64,000 nt of DNA from Lactarius indigo. Lineage: Eukaryota > Basidiomycota > Agaricomycetes > Russulales > Russulaceae. This document shows, in pieces, positions 21,511-33,933 of this stretch. The first letter of the stretch is position 1. Each line of letters begins with the position of its first letter. The notes beneath the pieces are model-generated. The model had not been told where the DNA came from. It searched no databases and saw nothing but the letters and a program-made list of their open reading frames with translations. Where the stretch lies: the NCBI GenBank assembly GCA_025766275.1, contig JAFKAC010000010.1, positions 1,240,001-1,304,000 on the forward strand. Reading direction: 5' to 3'. The translations under genes and the position numbers were made by a program.

Positions 21511-24500
21511 CTATTCTCCGGCCAACAACTCTGCGATCTCGGAAAATCCGCTCGATGACGCGATCTGAAATGGAGTTCGGCCTATATTATCCTGGGCTTC
21601 TACATTCGCGCCATAGCTAAGCAGTAGGCGCACAACGTTGCCTTTCGAGGCCAAATTGGAAGAAGCTGCCAGGTGCAACGGTGTCGAGTGCCCCCCATCC
21701 TTAGCGTTGACATCTGCCCCGTTCAGGATCAGTAGTTTTACAGTATCAACACTCCCCTTGGACGACGCCAAGTGTAACGGTGTTGAGTGGGTTTCATCCC
21801 TCGCAGCCACGTCCGCCCCGTGTAGGATCAATACTTGTACAATTCCAGTAGTCTGGTCCCATGGATCCCGACTGTATCGCTTGATAAGTCTCTGGCCCTG
21901 TTCGTTTGCATCAGCCTATTCCGGACCAAGTGTCACACAGACCTGGGACTCACCTGGTCAGATGCTAAGTGCAAAGGCGTCCTGTGGCTCGCGTCCCTTG
22001 CTTTGACGTCTGCGCCGTGCTCGATTAATAGTCGCGTAATGTCGCGAGTACCCTTTGACGACGCCAGATGCAAAGGCGTGGACTGAGTGTCATCCCGTGC
22101 AGCCACGTCAGCGCCGTGCTCGAGCAATAGCCGGACAGTTTTGGCTATCGAGCTAGGTTTCTCTTCGTAGTATGACAAGGAGGGCCTATCGTTCTGTTCT
22201 TTCATATCAGCCCTGTGCTGCAACTAAAGTCGTGCAGTTTTGACACTCACACCAGACGATGCCAGATGCAAAGGCGTCATGTGGTTCCCGTCCAGTGCGT
22301 TGACACCCGCGCCGTGCTCGATTAATAGTCGCGCGATTTCGGGACTCCATGAAGGTAATGCCAGGTGCAGAGGCGTAGACTGATTATCATCCTGTGCTGT
22401 CGCGTCCGCGCCGTGCTCGAGCAAGACCTGGACAGCTTCAAGACTCCGGTTGGACGACGCCAGATGTAAAGGCGTCTTGTGGCTCCCGTCATGAGCGTTG
22501 ACGACCGCACCGTGTTCGATCAATAGCCGCATCGTTTCAAACCTCTCGAGTGACAACGCCAAATGCAAGGGAGTCGAGTGGTTCCCATCTCGTGTATTCA
22601 CATCCGCCCCTTTCTCGATCAAAAGCCGGGTGGTTTCAGTGTCCCCCTCGGATAACGCCAGGTGCAAAGGCGTATTGTGGCTCCCGTCCAGTGCATTGAC
22701 GTCGGCGCCATTCTTGATCAATAACTGCACAACTTCAAGGTTACGGCATGACGACGCCAGATGCAGAGGCGTTGAGTGGGTATTATCCCGTGCAGTCACG
22801 TCCGCGCCGTGATTGATCAATAGTCGTGTAATTTCAGGAGACCTCTTTGACAACGCCATATGCAAAAGTATATTGTGGCCCCCATCATGCGCATTGACAT
22901 CCGCACCGTGCTCGATCAATAGCTTCATGGTTTCAAACTCCTGAGATGAGAACGCCAGATGCAACGGCGTCGAGCGGTTCCCATCTTGTGCATTCACATC
23001 TGCCCCATGCTCGATCAAAAGCCGCGTAGTCTTAATGTTCCCCTCGGACGACGCCAGATGCAAAGGCGTATTGTGGTCCCCATCCAGTGCATTGACATCG
23101 GCACCGTTCTCGATCAGTAGCTCAAGGTTGCGGGACGACGCCAGATGCAGAGGCGTCGAGTGAGCGTTATCCCGTGCGGCCACGTCCGCGCCGTTCTCGA
23201 TCAATAGTCGTGCAATTTCAGGAGGCCCCGTTGACAACGCCCTATGCAAAAGTAAATTGTGGTCCCCGTCGAACACGTTGATATCGGCGCCATTCTCGGC
23301 CAGTAGCTGCATGGTTTTAAGATCCGATGAGGACAATGCCAGAAGCCAAGGGGTATTCTGGCCTCCATCTTGTGCGTTGACGTCCGCGCCATGCTCGATC
23401 AATAGTCGCACAATTTCAGGAGACCTCTTTGACGACGCCAGATGTAAAGGTGTGGAATGAGCGTCATCCCGTGCAGTCACATCCGCGCCGTGCTCGATCA
23501 ATAGTCGCACAATTTCAGGAGACCCCTTTGACGATGCCAGATGTAAAGGAGTGGAATGGCCTCCATCTTGTGCGTTGACTTCCGCGCCATGCTCGATCAA
23601 CAGTCGCATAATTTCAGGAGACCCCTTTGACGACGCCAGATGTAAAGGTGTGGAAAGAGTGTCATCCTGTGCAGTCACATCCGCGCCGTGCTCGATCAAT
23701 AGTCGCATAATTTCAGGAGACCCCTTTGACGACGCCAGATGTAAAGGTGTGGAATGAGCGTCATCCCTTGCGGTCACATCCGCGCCGTGCTCGAGTAATA
23801 CCTGGACAGTTTCGGCTGCGGAGCCATACTGTTATTTTACATCAGCCCTGTGCGGTGGCAAGAGTCGTGCAGATTTGACACTCACACGAGATGACGCCAG
23901 ATGCAAAGGAGTCTTCCAGTTTCCATCTGGAAAGTTGACATCCGCGCCTCGCTTGATCAATAATCGCGCAATTTCTGGAGACCCATTTAACAAAGCCAGA
24001 TGTAAAGGCGTGGTGTGAGTGTTGTCCTGTGCGGTCATTTTCGCGTCGTGCTCGAGCAATAACTGGACAGTTTCAAGACTCCACTTTGACGACGCCAGAT
24101 GCAAAGGTGTCTTGTGGTTCCCATCCAGTGCGTTGACGTCCGCGCCGTGCTTGATCAATAATCGCGCAATTTTAGGAGATTCATTTAACAAGGCCAGGTG
24201 CAAAGGCGTGGAGTGAGCGCCACCCTGTGCGGTCGTTACCGCGCCGTGCTTGAGCAATAACTTGACAGTATCATGACTCCGAATGGACAATGCCAGATAC
24301 AAAGGTGTCCTGCGGCTCCCATCCAGCGCGTTAACGTCCGCGCCGCGCTCCACCAATAGATGCATAGTTTCAAGATCCTTTGAGGACAGCGTTAGATGCA
24401 AAGGTGTTGAGTGGTTCCGGTCTTGTGCACTGACATCCGCGCCGTGTTCGATCAATAGCTGCGCAAGTTCAGATCCCTTTGAGGACAACGCCAGATGCAG

Positions 24501-27500
24501 TGGTGCCTCGTGGCTCCCATCCAGCGCGTTGACGTCTGCGCCATGACCGATCAATAGCTGCGCAATTTCAAGACCGTTTGAGGAAGACGCCAGATGCAAA
24601 GGTGTCTTGTGGTCCCTGTCCAGCGCATTGACGTCTGCGCCGCTCTCGATCAATAGTTGCACGAGATCCCTTGAGGACTCGGATAACGCGAAATATCGAT
24701 ATCTTCTACCCATTAGAACCAAGGACAATGCGAGATGCAAAGGAGTCTTGTGGCTCCCATCATGTGCATTGACATCCGCGCCGTTCTCGATCAATAACTG
24801 TGCAGTTTTAAGATCCATCGAGGATAACGCCAGATGCAAAGGTGTAGAGTGAGTGTCATCCCATGCGGCCGTGTCCGCGCCGTGCTCGAGTAGTTCCCGG
24901 ACAGTTTCAAGCCTCCCCTTTGACGATGCCAGATGCAAAGGTGTCTTGCGACTCACATCTAGCGCGTTGACACCTGCGCCGTGTTCGATCAATAGTCGCG
25001 CAATTTCAGGAGACCTAGTTGACGACGCCAGATGTAAAGGCGTTGAGTGAGCGTCATCTCGTGCGGTTACGTCCGCGCCATGCTCGAGCAATACCCGGAC
25101 AGTTTCGGCCTCATCCCCAAACCATCTTTCATGGTGTGCTGTTGAGCTGTGGTCCTGTTCATTTACATCAACCCTGCGCTATAACAAGAGTCGCGTAGCT
25201 TTGACACTCACTGAAGACAACGCCAGGTGCAAAGGCGTATTGTGGTCCCCATCCAACGAATTGATGACCGCGCCGTGCTCGATCAATAGTCGTGCAATTT
25301 CAGGATGCGCCTTTGATGACGCCAAATGCAAAGGTGTGGAATGAGTGTCATTCCGCGCAGTCACATCTGCACCGCTGTCAATCAACAACCGCGCGACTTC
25401 GGGACTCCTTGAAGGCGTCGCCAGATGTAAAGGCGTAGAGAGATTGTCGTCCCGTACATTCACGTCCGCGCCGTGCTCGAGTAATACCTGGACAGTTTTC
25501 GGCTTCGTGTTAAGTACCAGACGTTCAGGGTCGTAGGTTCCGCTCTGTTCTTTCACGTCGGCCCTGTGCTATAAAAAGGGTCGTGCAATTTTCACACTCA
25601 CCGGGTTCGAGGCCAGATGCAAAGGCGTCTGACGGCTCCGATCCAGCGCGTTTACATCGGCGCCGTGCTCGATCAGAAGTCGCGCAATATCAGGAGACTC
25701 ATATAACGACGCCAGATGCAAGGGCGTAGACTGAATGCCAAATCGTGCGGTCACATCGGCGCCGTGCTTGAGCAATAACCGGACAGTTTCGGCCTGCGAG
25801 CCAGACATGTATACTGAGTAGCGGGTTCTATTCTGTTCTTTTACATGAGTGCGCTGTAACAAGAGTCGCGCATTTTTGACACTCACCGGAGAAAGCGCTA
25901 GATGCAAAGGCGTCATATGTCCCACATCCTGTGCGGCGATATCCGCGCCTTGCTTCAACAACAGCCGCACAACTTCAACGTGTGTAGCTTCCGATGCCAG
26001 GTGCAACGAAGTACGACCTTCCTTGTTCTTAGCGTCGACAACTATGTCGTCCCTTTGTAGTAGCATCCGAATGACTTCAATCCGCCCATTCTTCGCCGCT
26101 ACATGGAGTGGCATCTCGTCGTTGTCCCCCCGCGAGCACGCGTCAGCACCACGGGCGAGTAGCCACTGCGCGATATGAAGAAGCCCCTCCTCCGATGCGG
26201 CGTGCAACGGAGTCCAATTTTTGTCTCCTCTAATACCTACATCGGCGCCATGCCGATATAGTAGCTCTGCGATGTCGAAATGTCTTTTGCGCAACGCTGC
26301 CACTAGTGGACTGAGACATTCACCGAATTTGGGGTTTACGTGCCGTGGGTGTTCGGCGATAAGATATGTTGCCAAGTCACGAAATCCGCACAGGGAAGCA
26401 TAGTATAGGGGACAAAGTCTATATCCACACCTGTAAATGCTTCGGAAATTATCCCATTCCGAATCGATGTCATACAATTCGAGCCACGCTTTGAAATATG
26501 GTTGTTTGGGGTCGAAGAGTGACTGCATCCCAGCGTGTATGTGTGCCGAAACCTTCCGGAACGTGGCATGGCCCACCCAGTGCTTGGCGGCATATTTGGC
26601 CAGAGAGCTACTTTTGGTGCCGTTGTCCGAGTGGAGTAGGACTCCCAAGCAGGCCTTGACAATGACAGTGTGGGCTGGCTCGAGACTGATATGAAAGTAT
26701 GAAACGTCTACGCTTGAACCTGCCAAGCGCACTGAGGTCAAGAACTCTTTGACCGAAAAGTGCGAGAATTGCACCACCCGGTGACCCCCGTCGTCGACAA
26801 CAGAGATCAAGCTGGAACACGTAGACAGCACAGTTTCTTGCTGGTCTTCTCCTCGCCAATCCTCCTTCAATTCCGGAATCCCTTCTTTAGCCCCATCGAA
26901 GTCGAGCGCGAGAATCTCCGCAAGCTCCTCGACACGAAGCGGACGGCTGGCCACGGTAAGGCATTGTAACAGACGATAAGCTTGCCGTCGGTTCGCAGTC
27001 ACGATTTCTTTCAACACCCGCTCGTATGTCTCGTCCAACGACGCGGGCAATTCCCTTAGAACACGTGGGACGTTCTGTGGGAGGCAATGTTGCAGCGTTT
27101 CCAGCTGACAAAAGACCCATCGGAACCTCAAATGAAATGAGCCAAGATCGTCACCATCTTTAAACGCACTTACATTCCATCAGCTCTTTCTGAGAGCGTC
27201 TTGATAACCTGATCTTTATCCGCATCCCTCCATTTCTTTATTGACCCAACCGGTTTGGAGCGTACCACAGATTCAACATATCTGACGATATCCTCCTTTT
27301 GTCCGCTTTCGTCGTGAAGAGAGACCGAATGCGACGCGACTTTCTCAAGGGCAACCCGAATGTCGACCTCCGGACGGCTTGTCACGCAAATACGAAGACT
27401 TGGGAGCCGCAGGTCGACGAGGTCCTTCACGAGGTCAAGGACCTGTTCGCGAAACGATGGTACTCCAGAGGTACGAGGACACTCGTCGAGCGCATCCAAG

Positions 27501-29219
27501 ATAAGATAAATTGGGCCTTGATTGGGAAGTTTGAGCATCTCCTTCAGGCAGTTCATCAAGGCGCTGTCATTAGGCTGACGCGCGCCATCATCATGTGACT
27601 CGTAGAGGCGGGAGTGTACATCACAAAATGGATCGGAGCGAGCAGAAAGATGGAGAAGAAGTGAAGGGAGTAGATTGCGGCGCGATCTCTTGTCGACATC
27701 CCGGAAGTCGAAATAAAAATAAGCCATCGACGCCAATCCGGCCTGGCACCGAACAGCAATCTTTTGGATTATTGAGGAGCTGCTCATTAACCATAAGTCT
27801 CCTAGCGCCACAAGGGTCAAAGAGGGACTAACCATAAAACGCTCTTTCCAGAGCCAGCTACGCAACGGGCGTTCCGTCAGATCACCGGGGCCATCAAAGA
27901 TCGGAAGCGCGTACGTTTCCCTTGGACCCACAATAGGGAACCGGTTATCATCCATTCCTCAAAGATGTTGCCGTCACAGAACCACTCGGCGTTTCCCTTG
28001 TGTTGGATATCGCATGCGATGTTGTGATTTGTGGACGGATCGGAGGGAGATTGCCATCTCCTAAGGCGCTCTCTCATTTGCTTCCCTGTGATCGATTCAG
28101 ATATGACTATTGGCGAAGACAGGACTGATGACGAACGCTTTACGTCGTGTATGTCGTACGCTATTTGTCGCATCACCGATCTCGCTTCCGCCGCCACTTC
28201 CTTGCCGTCTAGTCGATTAAATGATATTAGTGACGATGTCGATGACCAGCCGAGCACATTTTGCGCACCATTGATGACCGTTTGCATCCTTTCCTTGACT
28301 GATTCGACATTCTCACCTACGTGTCGAACATCTCTCTTGACTCCCTGCATATTCTCGTCGACGTCCTTCACCTGGGCTCCGATGCCTTGCACGTTCTTGT
28401 CGACCCCCTCAATTGTCGCATCGATGTTGTGGGTAACCCTCAGTAGCTCCATGATCGCCATTTGAGCCTCGTCATTCGTCATTTTGTCTAGCCTTTTCAA
28501 TCCATCTTCAAGCTTCGTTTTTCCCACGACCTTCTTTATAATTTTCCCTGATTATACATCAGCCCCGAGCAACCTAAGGCGAAGGACGAGCTCACTGAAT
28601 CGACTTTGTTTCATTTCCTTTGTGGCCGTCCCAAGGATATCTAAGATCTCAACCATTATCTTCACCATCATGTCCGTCATCTCCGGAGTAGGTGGGACAT
28701 GTGTGTAAATTTCAAGTCTTCGGAAGAAATTTTCGACGCGCTCGAAGATATCGATGAGGACATCCTGGCTTGATTCGACATCCTTAGCCGCCTAAGAACC
28801 CCCGCTGTTACAAGGGCCAGCACGAGTGGGTAAATAAGAACAGTTACCAAGAGGAGAACACCGGCACCAGCAAAAATAACCTTGGCCGGAGAGAAAACCT
28901 ATCAAATCTGTATGAGGGCGAGATCACTAACAAATCAATTGATACGCACCAAGCCAATGCCTTCGCCAAGTATAGCAGAAAAGGTATAGAGCACGTTGAT
29001 CGTTGGGTTAATCCATTGCCGCAATCTCTCATCACCGCTCCGAGATTGCTCGAACTGGTGGACCTGGTCTTGAAGTATCTTCAGAATTTTCTCGGGAGTG
29101 TCGCATGCTTGGAGCTGGCTAGCGAGAGGATGAGTGATAAGATTTTGCCTAGTCTTTTTATTATATGCCTTGAGGGCTTTTTCAAAGATGACTTTGAAAT
29201 TGGAAGCGGGTGCTGTCAT
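21511..29219 (-). CDS. NLR-type protein: Goodbye-like domain, NACHT ATPase, at least 43 ankyrin repeats (13 exons)
   Basis: Exons on the minus strand: 29219-28950, 28898-28848, 28791-28596, 28547-27915, 27857-27833, 27779-27174, 27126-25887, 25793-25602, 25502-25212, 25109-23888, 23815-22253, 22144-21954, 21852-21511. All phases agree and the joined frame is open for about 2273 codons. Residues 1 to ~200 resemble the fungal STAND 'Goodbye' N-terminus (FKVIFEKALKAYNKKT, AKVIFAGAGVLLL, FERVENFFRRLEIYT, KKVVGKTKLEDGLKRLD). A heptad-like stretch follows (~211-260), then NACHT: P-loop GKPGSGKS, Walker B LILDALDEC, TSRPEVDIR sensor. A winged-helix-like linker (LDETYERVLKEI) leads to ankyrin repeats (~865 to the end). 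Such proteins sense non-self or damage and oligomerise on NTP binding; ligand and effector here are unknown. Start chosen at MTAPASNF, which fits the usual Goodbye start. The far upstream promoter is not recognisable. Confidence 0.87.
27833..27857 (-). other. 25-nt micro-exon carrying the NACHT P-loop
   Basis: Between a 57-nt intron (27858-27914, GTACGC..TAG) and a 53-nt intron (27780-27832, GTTAGT..CAG), the 25-nt exon supplies most of the Walker A motif: joined it reads GKPGSGKSVLCSSIIQ. Without this exon neither flanking frame contains a P-loop. Confidence 0.85.
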
Positions 29220-29816
29220 CGCGGGATTCTTATGCATAGAGCCAGAGGCGCGCAATCGCCTCAGGCTCATGTTGATGCGATGGTGGTAGAAAGTTGTGGA
29301 CGATAAGTTTGGGACTGAAAGCGCCGACACGGGTGAGCACGAGTACGCGTGCCCTCTTGAAAGTCTCGGAAGTTGCCTGGACCCTGCTGGATGCGGGGTG
29401 ATAGCCGCTCAAAGAATCAACTTCAATTACGCCTACTAGGGTGAGGTACTGTATCAGGCGCTGTCGCTGCTTATAACTTAGTCACGCGAGCAAAGATGAG
29501 CGATAGTACCAAAGATAGTACATGAACCGGACATGTGATCTCGCAATAATTGCAGGTGGGAGAAAGTAGAAATCTATGAGGGTGGTGAAGTGCCGCGCCA
29601 CGATGTGAGTCGATCGTAAGGTATGTTTCATTATCCCAGGCTCCCGGGTCATTGCTGTTCAGCCGACGGAGGCCGGGATCGTCGCCTGTGAAACGGATGA
29701 AGCAGCACGTGCTCGTTCCACTTTTTCGTGCTATCATCCATTCCAATTTCTCGACTGGTTCAAGTCTGGGTTCAAGGAACTTATTTCGCCCACTCGCCAC
29801 GCCCAGTAATTGCTTA
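29220..29816. other. No recognisable gene
   Basis: Upstream region of the NLR gene; it must contain its promoter, but no TATA box or other element can be singled out. Confidence 0.4.
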
Positions 29817-30654
29817 GGGCCTGTCCGGCAAAAAGAATCCGGCCGCAAGTCGCAAAGTGATAATGCATTACCCCGGGTGGGGTAATGAGGTCCCACGGAG
29901 CAACAAAAATGGGTGCTCCAAGTCTCCGAACGCCCCTCGGCCCCAAAACGAAATACATTATTTTTTTCTATCACATGCCATGACAAATTATCACGTTGCG
30001 TGACTGCTATCGTACATATTGCACACCTGTGAGGGTAGCCTCGCGTTCTCTGATTCCTTTCTTATGGGCGACTCTCTTGCCAATTCTATGGCAGATTCTG
30101 ACTCAGAACTTGAAGAAGATGTGCTCATTCCCGCTGCCTGGAAACCTTGGAAATTGTTGGGTATTTCATGACTGACCGTGCAAGCGACTGCGACTTCGCA
30201 AGGGTATACGCCACATTTAAGAGCTCACATATGCGTACGGGATACATCTTGCATCAGCTCCCCAAGTTCCGTGGAGAGTAGACATAGCACTGTATTACAA
30301 AGTGTAGAAAAATTGCTGTTGTCCTTGTAAAAATACAAGTTGTTCCGATTGTTCCATTGCAGAGTGTGTGCGACTTGAATAGGTGTAAACATATTACCAA
30401 ATAATTAATACATGTATTACTAGAGGTGTTTCGTGGTCACAGTCACGATTCGGGCAGCGTTGGAGCAGAGAATCAAAAGAAATGAACGGGTATTTTCGTT
30501 GCTCCGATTTGATAGGGCTGCTCCAAGGAGCCTCAACGCCAACCCCTCGGAGCAACGTGCACCGAACGGTAGGTTTGCCCCCCGGCGCACAGTAGGGGCG
30601 ACTTTTTTTTTTTGGCAGGTGCGCCGTGGGGCAACGCGTGCGCCGGACAGGCCC
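29817..30654. mobile_element. MITE-like element with GGGCCTGTCCGGC inverted ends and TTA duplication
   Basis: The 13-bp sequence GGGCCTGTCCGGC at 29817-29829 recurs as its reverse complement at 30642-30654. Both ends are flanked by TTA (29814-29816 and 30655-30657). The subterminal parts are also alike in inverted orientation (cggagcaacaaaaat versus cggagcaacgaaaat). GGGCC-starting ends with a TTA duplication fit non-autonomous PIF/Harbinger elements. No transposase frame was found in the 838 bp. Confidence 0.55.
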
Positions 30655-30657
30655 TTA

Positions 30658-33600
30658 GGAATCGAGGCCCACATTTTCCGATCCCTATCCGCTCGCCCCG
30701 GGAGGGCAGTTGAAAAGCATAAGTGCCAGTACACTTCAACTCCCCGTACCATGCGCCGGTCCCTCCTCCCTTGCGCCACACCAAACCTTAAGCGGAGAGC
30801 AAGGCAGTGACTGTCAAAGAGTGGATCATACTATCCCAATCCGATGTACCTTCAAGTTCTATTTTCACGTCGTACCCTCAACTAGCACCAGCTACTGTCA
30901 ATACCCCACGTACCAACCGTGTCCCCCCATTTTCCACTCACGCTCCCTCTCTCCTCTCCCGAGATGCACATGGTCATCAAAAGTTTGTGTGGCCAAAATG
31001 CTGCGGGATGTGTCCCTGTTTTCAGAACGGATCCAAGGTCTTTCCCCTCCGAAACATGCAGACTCTTCCCATTACTTCGCGTTCGCGAGACTTCTCCAGA
31101 AGGTTGGCCCCGTAGGGGACGCGTCCAAATTACTTCTGTGTTCCTTATTTCTGGCACCTGGATTGGCAAAGGTGGGGCCACCTTGCACGCGCCACGGATA
31201 TGTAAGTATATGCTTCGGGCGGCCAAGGTCGTTGGGGCGACGAAGTTATCGAGTATACCAGGGATCGCCATCAGAGTGGCCGCCTCTGAGGAATCACCGT
31301 CTTAATAGGGCGCATAGGCAGCTAACAGAAGTGCACCAAAGCCGAGTATTCGTGGACGAAGTTCGATGTACGTCGTAGCGGTGAGCTGTACACGTCATTT
31401 CTCTCGCGCGACGGGACAGGTGAGGACCCGTGACCTTCACCTACAGGCGATGGGTGAGGAAAAGGAGGTGTGTTCTTTTTTTTTTTTTTTTTTGGATCAG
31501 TTTTATTCCGGGACAGTAGATAATACAAGACCGGTCCTCATCCTCTATCAAGAGAGAAGAGATTTACGAGAAGTAAAGTAACGTGCACCCGAGTGATAAT
31601 AGTAAGTATGATTCGTCACCTCCCAGAGGAAACGTGGTAACCGTAGGAAAAGAAGTAGCATACCGCACAATAAAAAACTAACGGCAGAGGGTCATCGGAA
31701 GGAAAGGTAAAAAGGAGGTGTGTTCGGGTTTGAGCCAGCGGTCCTTGCCGCCGCACCGTGCGCCAGATCACCAACTGCACAGTCAATAGACCAATTCACA
31801 GAGTCTTTTGGAACAGTCTTTATCTCCTTTGTGAGCAAATACCCAAACATTCAATGCCCTAGCCGCGCAGAGTTCCTGGGTGGCTTGCCGTCAGCCCGAG
31901 GTCAAGCCAATGGTGATGGTCCCTTTCGCTTCCATGCTTAACAGAGTATCCCCATCAACGACCCATTTACAGAACGGACTAGGTCATGTAAGACGGATGC
32001 TGAGACACCCGATGTCCTTAGTCATCGTCACTCCTCTCTAATGCCATACATGCCAGTGCTAAGTTACCTCCGTCCTTCGGGCCCTTTCGTCGTGGGTACC
32101 AGAAACCCCTATGCTCCTGGGTTTCCGATTTCTAGACCATTTCAGCGCTAATTTTCATGTGGCATTTGTCTTTTTTGAGGTGTCTTCAAGCTCACTCATC
32201 ACTCGATGTTTGACGCTTTCGGTTCGGTCCGGCACCGCTTATGTAACTTCGAGAGGTCCTGAACACATCGTCTTTTCTACTCTACTTCACAGTACTGGGC
32301 TTACCATGTTAGCGCCCCTGGGCTGGACGACTTCTCCCCCTAGGTCGCAAGACACGTATCATTAGCGGCGGAGCGGAGGCGGTCGGACTTGGAACAAACT
32401 TGCAGCAGCAAAGCGGAAGAAAATGTTACAACCCTCATCACAAGCTCATGGATCGCAAAGCCCTCAATCTCCGCTTCCCCAACTCGTCGGGGCCGTCAGG
32501 TATGATCACGGGCCTACCATGTCATTCCACGTGCGTTTAACATACAGTACGTACGAGTGAAGGGCACACTGGTCTGGTGGCTCTCTTTGATTATTGTTTT
32601 CTGCTGGAAGGTGACAGGACCTGGACAATCTACTGACGCATGCGCGTGAAAAAGTCTAGAATCCGTAGTTTGGTCGGTCAAAGGAATCCCAGGGTCTCTG
32701 TGCTGCCGACTAGACACCGTAATGTTCCTTGAATGTATGGACAAGCGACGTGCTATGAGACCGCGTGATGATGTGATTACAGCACAGCGCACACGTAGGA
32801 ACGCACCGTAATAACGAACAGCCCCTCATCGTGAAATTTTTGCATTTAGTTCTTTCGGACCATGCGAAGACGGCTGGACGCGTTTCTAGAAATCAGTGCG
32901 GATCGGTGGTCGAAACTCGGGACACTCCGAGTTGCGGGCCAGCGTCGGCTGTCGCAAATGTCTACTAGTGTTCACATAACATCTCAAGGACGATTGTCCC
33001 GTGTCACGTAGAGAGACCGGCAGCAAGCGTCCCCAGCACCATACTTATATGATAACATTGATCAGAAATCAGCTTGATGCCGGATGCAAGGCCGGATGAT
33101 TCGACCCTGTCGTCTGCGAGGACCGGTTAGTTGGATACATAAGAAACTAGTAACTAACGTTTCTGTGGTGCGGGGATGGATGCACACATGGTACCTAGAT
33201 GTCGAGTTAGCTTAGACTCGGATATACCGCCCCTGAGGTTCCTGATGGCAAGCCTGATGGGCCCTTGTTTTCCACCGTGCCGTGTCAAGTTCAAGTTTAA
33301 TTCCCATTCACTGTAGGTTCGGCAACTAACGCTCTTGGACAGCACGGCAAGAATTATCCCAGTCGTCCCGTGCTGCAACCCAATAGACTCGAGTATAGCG
33401 AATGTCGATCAAGACGTCGATACCAGCTACTAGTAGAAAGCCCTCCTTGGCAGCGGTAGACCCAAGGGATGAAGATGGCCATTTAAATTCTATGCCAGGG
33501 CACGTAACTCAGTTTACATTCCATCGGGGATGCCTCTACATTAACGTAAGGGTCTGGATGTGCACAACCTGAAGATTTCAAACCCACGTGGGTGTCAGTT

Positions 33601-33747
33601 CCGAACGGGCCGGCTCCTCAAGGGGTTTTCACCGGTTTTCTGCGACATTTAGTTCCACAAAGGCTTGAAGTACAATATTTATTCGGAATATTTATTCCCA
33701 CACGCTGTCCGCCTATGTTTTCGTACTGGTACCTGACGTGGCATGAC
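30658..33747. other. Intergenic; part duplicated at 46.8-49.0 kb
   Basis: No supported gene. The part from about 31,720 to the first WSC gene is recognisably homologous, with indels, to about 46,900-49,070 upstream of WSC gene 5 (shared blocks around 'gtccctttcgc', 'ccatttcagcg', 'cgtacgagtgaagggca'). Contains a poly(T) run at about 31,475-31,493. Confidence 0.6.
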
Positions 33748-33760
33748 CGCACTTAGTGCG
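33748..33760. promoter_or_regulatory. Upstream palindromic element, WSC gene 1
   Basis: CGCACTTAGTGCG, perfect 5-bp arms around TTA, 186 bp before the ATG. Equivalent sites precede all nine genes. Confidence 0.6.
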
Positions 33761-33933
33761 CGACACCTGTCCGCCTACGCGAACAAGGGTCACTCTGCAG
33801 AGTCCGCACATGACTCGTTCACCACCATGGATGACCGCGTGATACCCATTCCAACTTGCTCCAATTCATGAGATGCGGGGGTATATAAAGGACAAAGCGT
33901 AGATGCTTTTGATGCAGCCCTCGGGACTTTGCC

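Noticed and set aside
22224..25091. Regular 99-bp repeats as a CRISPR array
   Set aside because: The unit is a coding ankyrin repeat of 33 codons in a eukaryote; no conserved-repeat/unique-spacer pattern.
22498..25536. Series of plus-strand ORFs rich in SSALTSAPC
   Set aside because: Antisense shadows of the ankyrin repeats.
21511..25886. Ankyrin region as a set of separate pseudogenes
   Set aside because: Every stop falls within a GT..AG segment at the same place in the repeat, and removal leaves all phases consistent.
28547..28595. Premature TAA in the N-terminal part of the NLR
   Set aside because: A 48-nt intron with GTGAGC donor, CTGAT branch-like site and CAG acceptor removes it and restores the expected RKIIKKVVGKT sequence.
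30420..31378. Overlapping ORFs on both strands of 60-220 codons
   Set aside because: No domain, no codon pattern and no homologue among the repeats; part lies in the MITE-like element.
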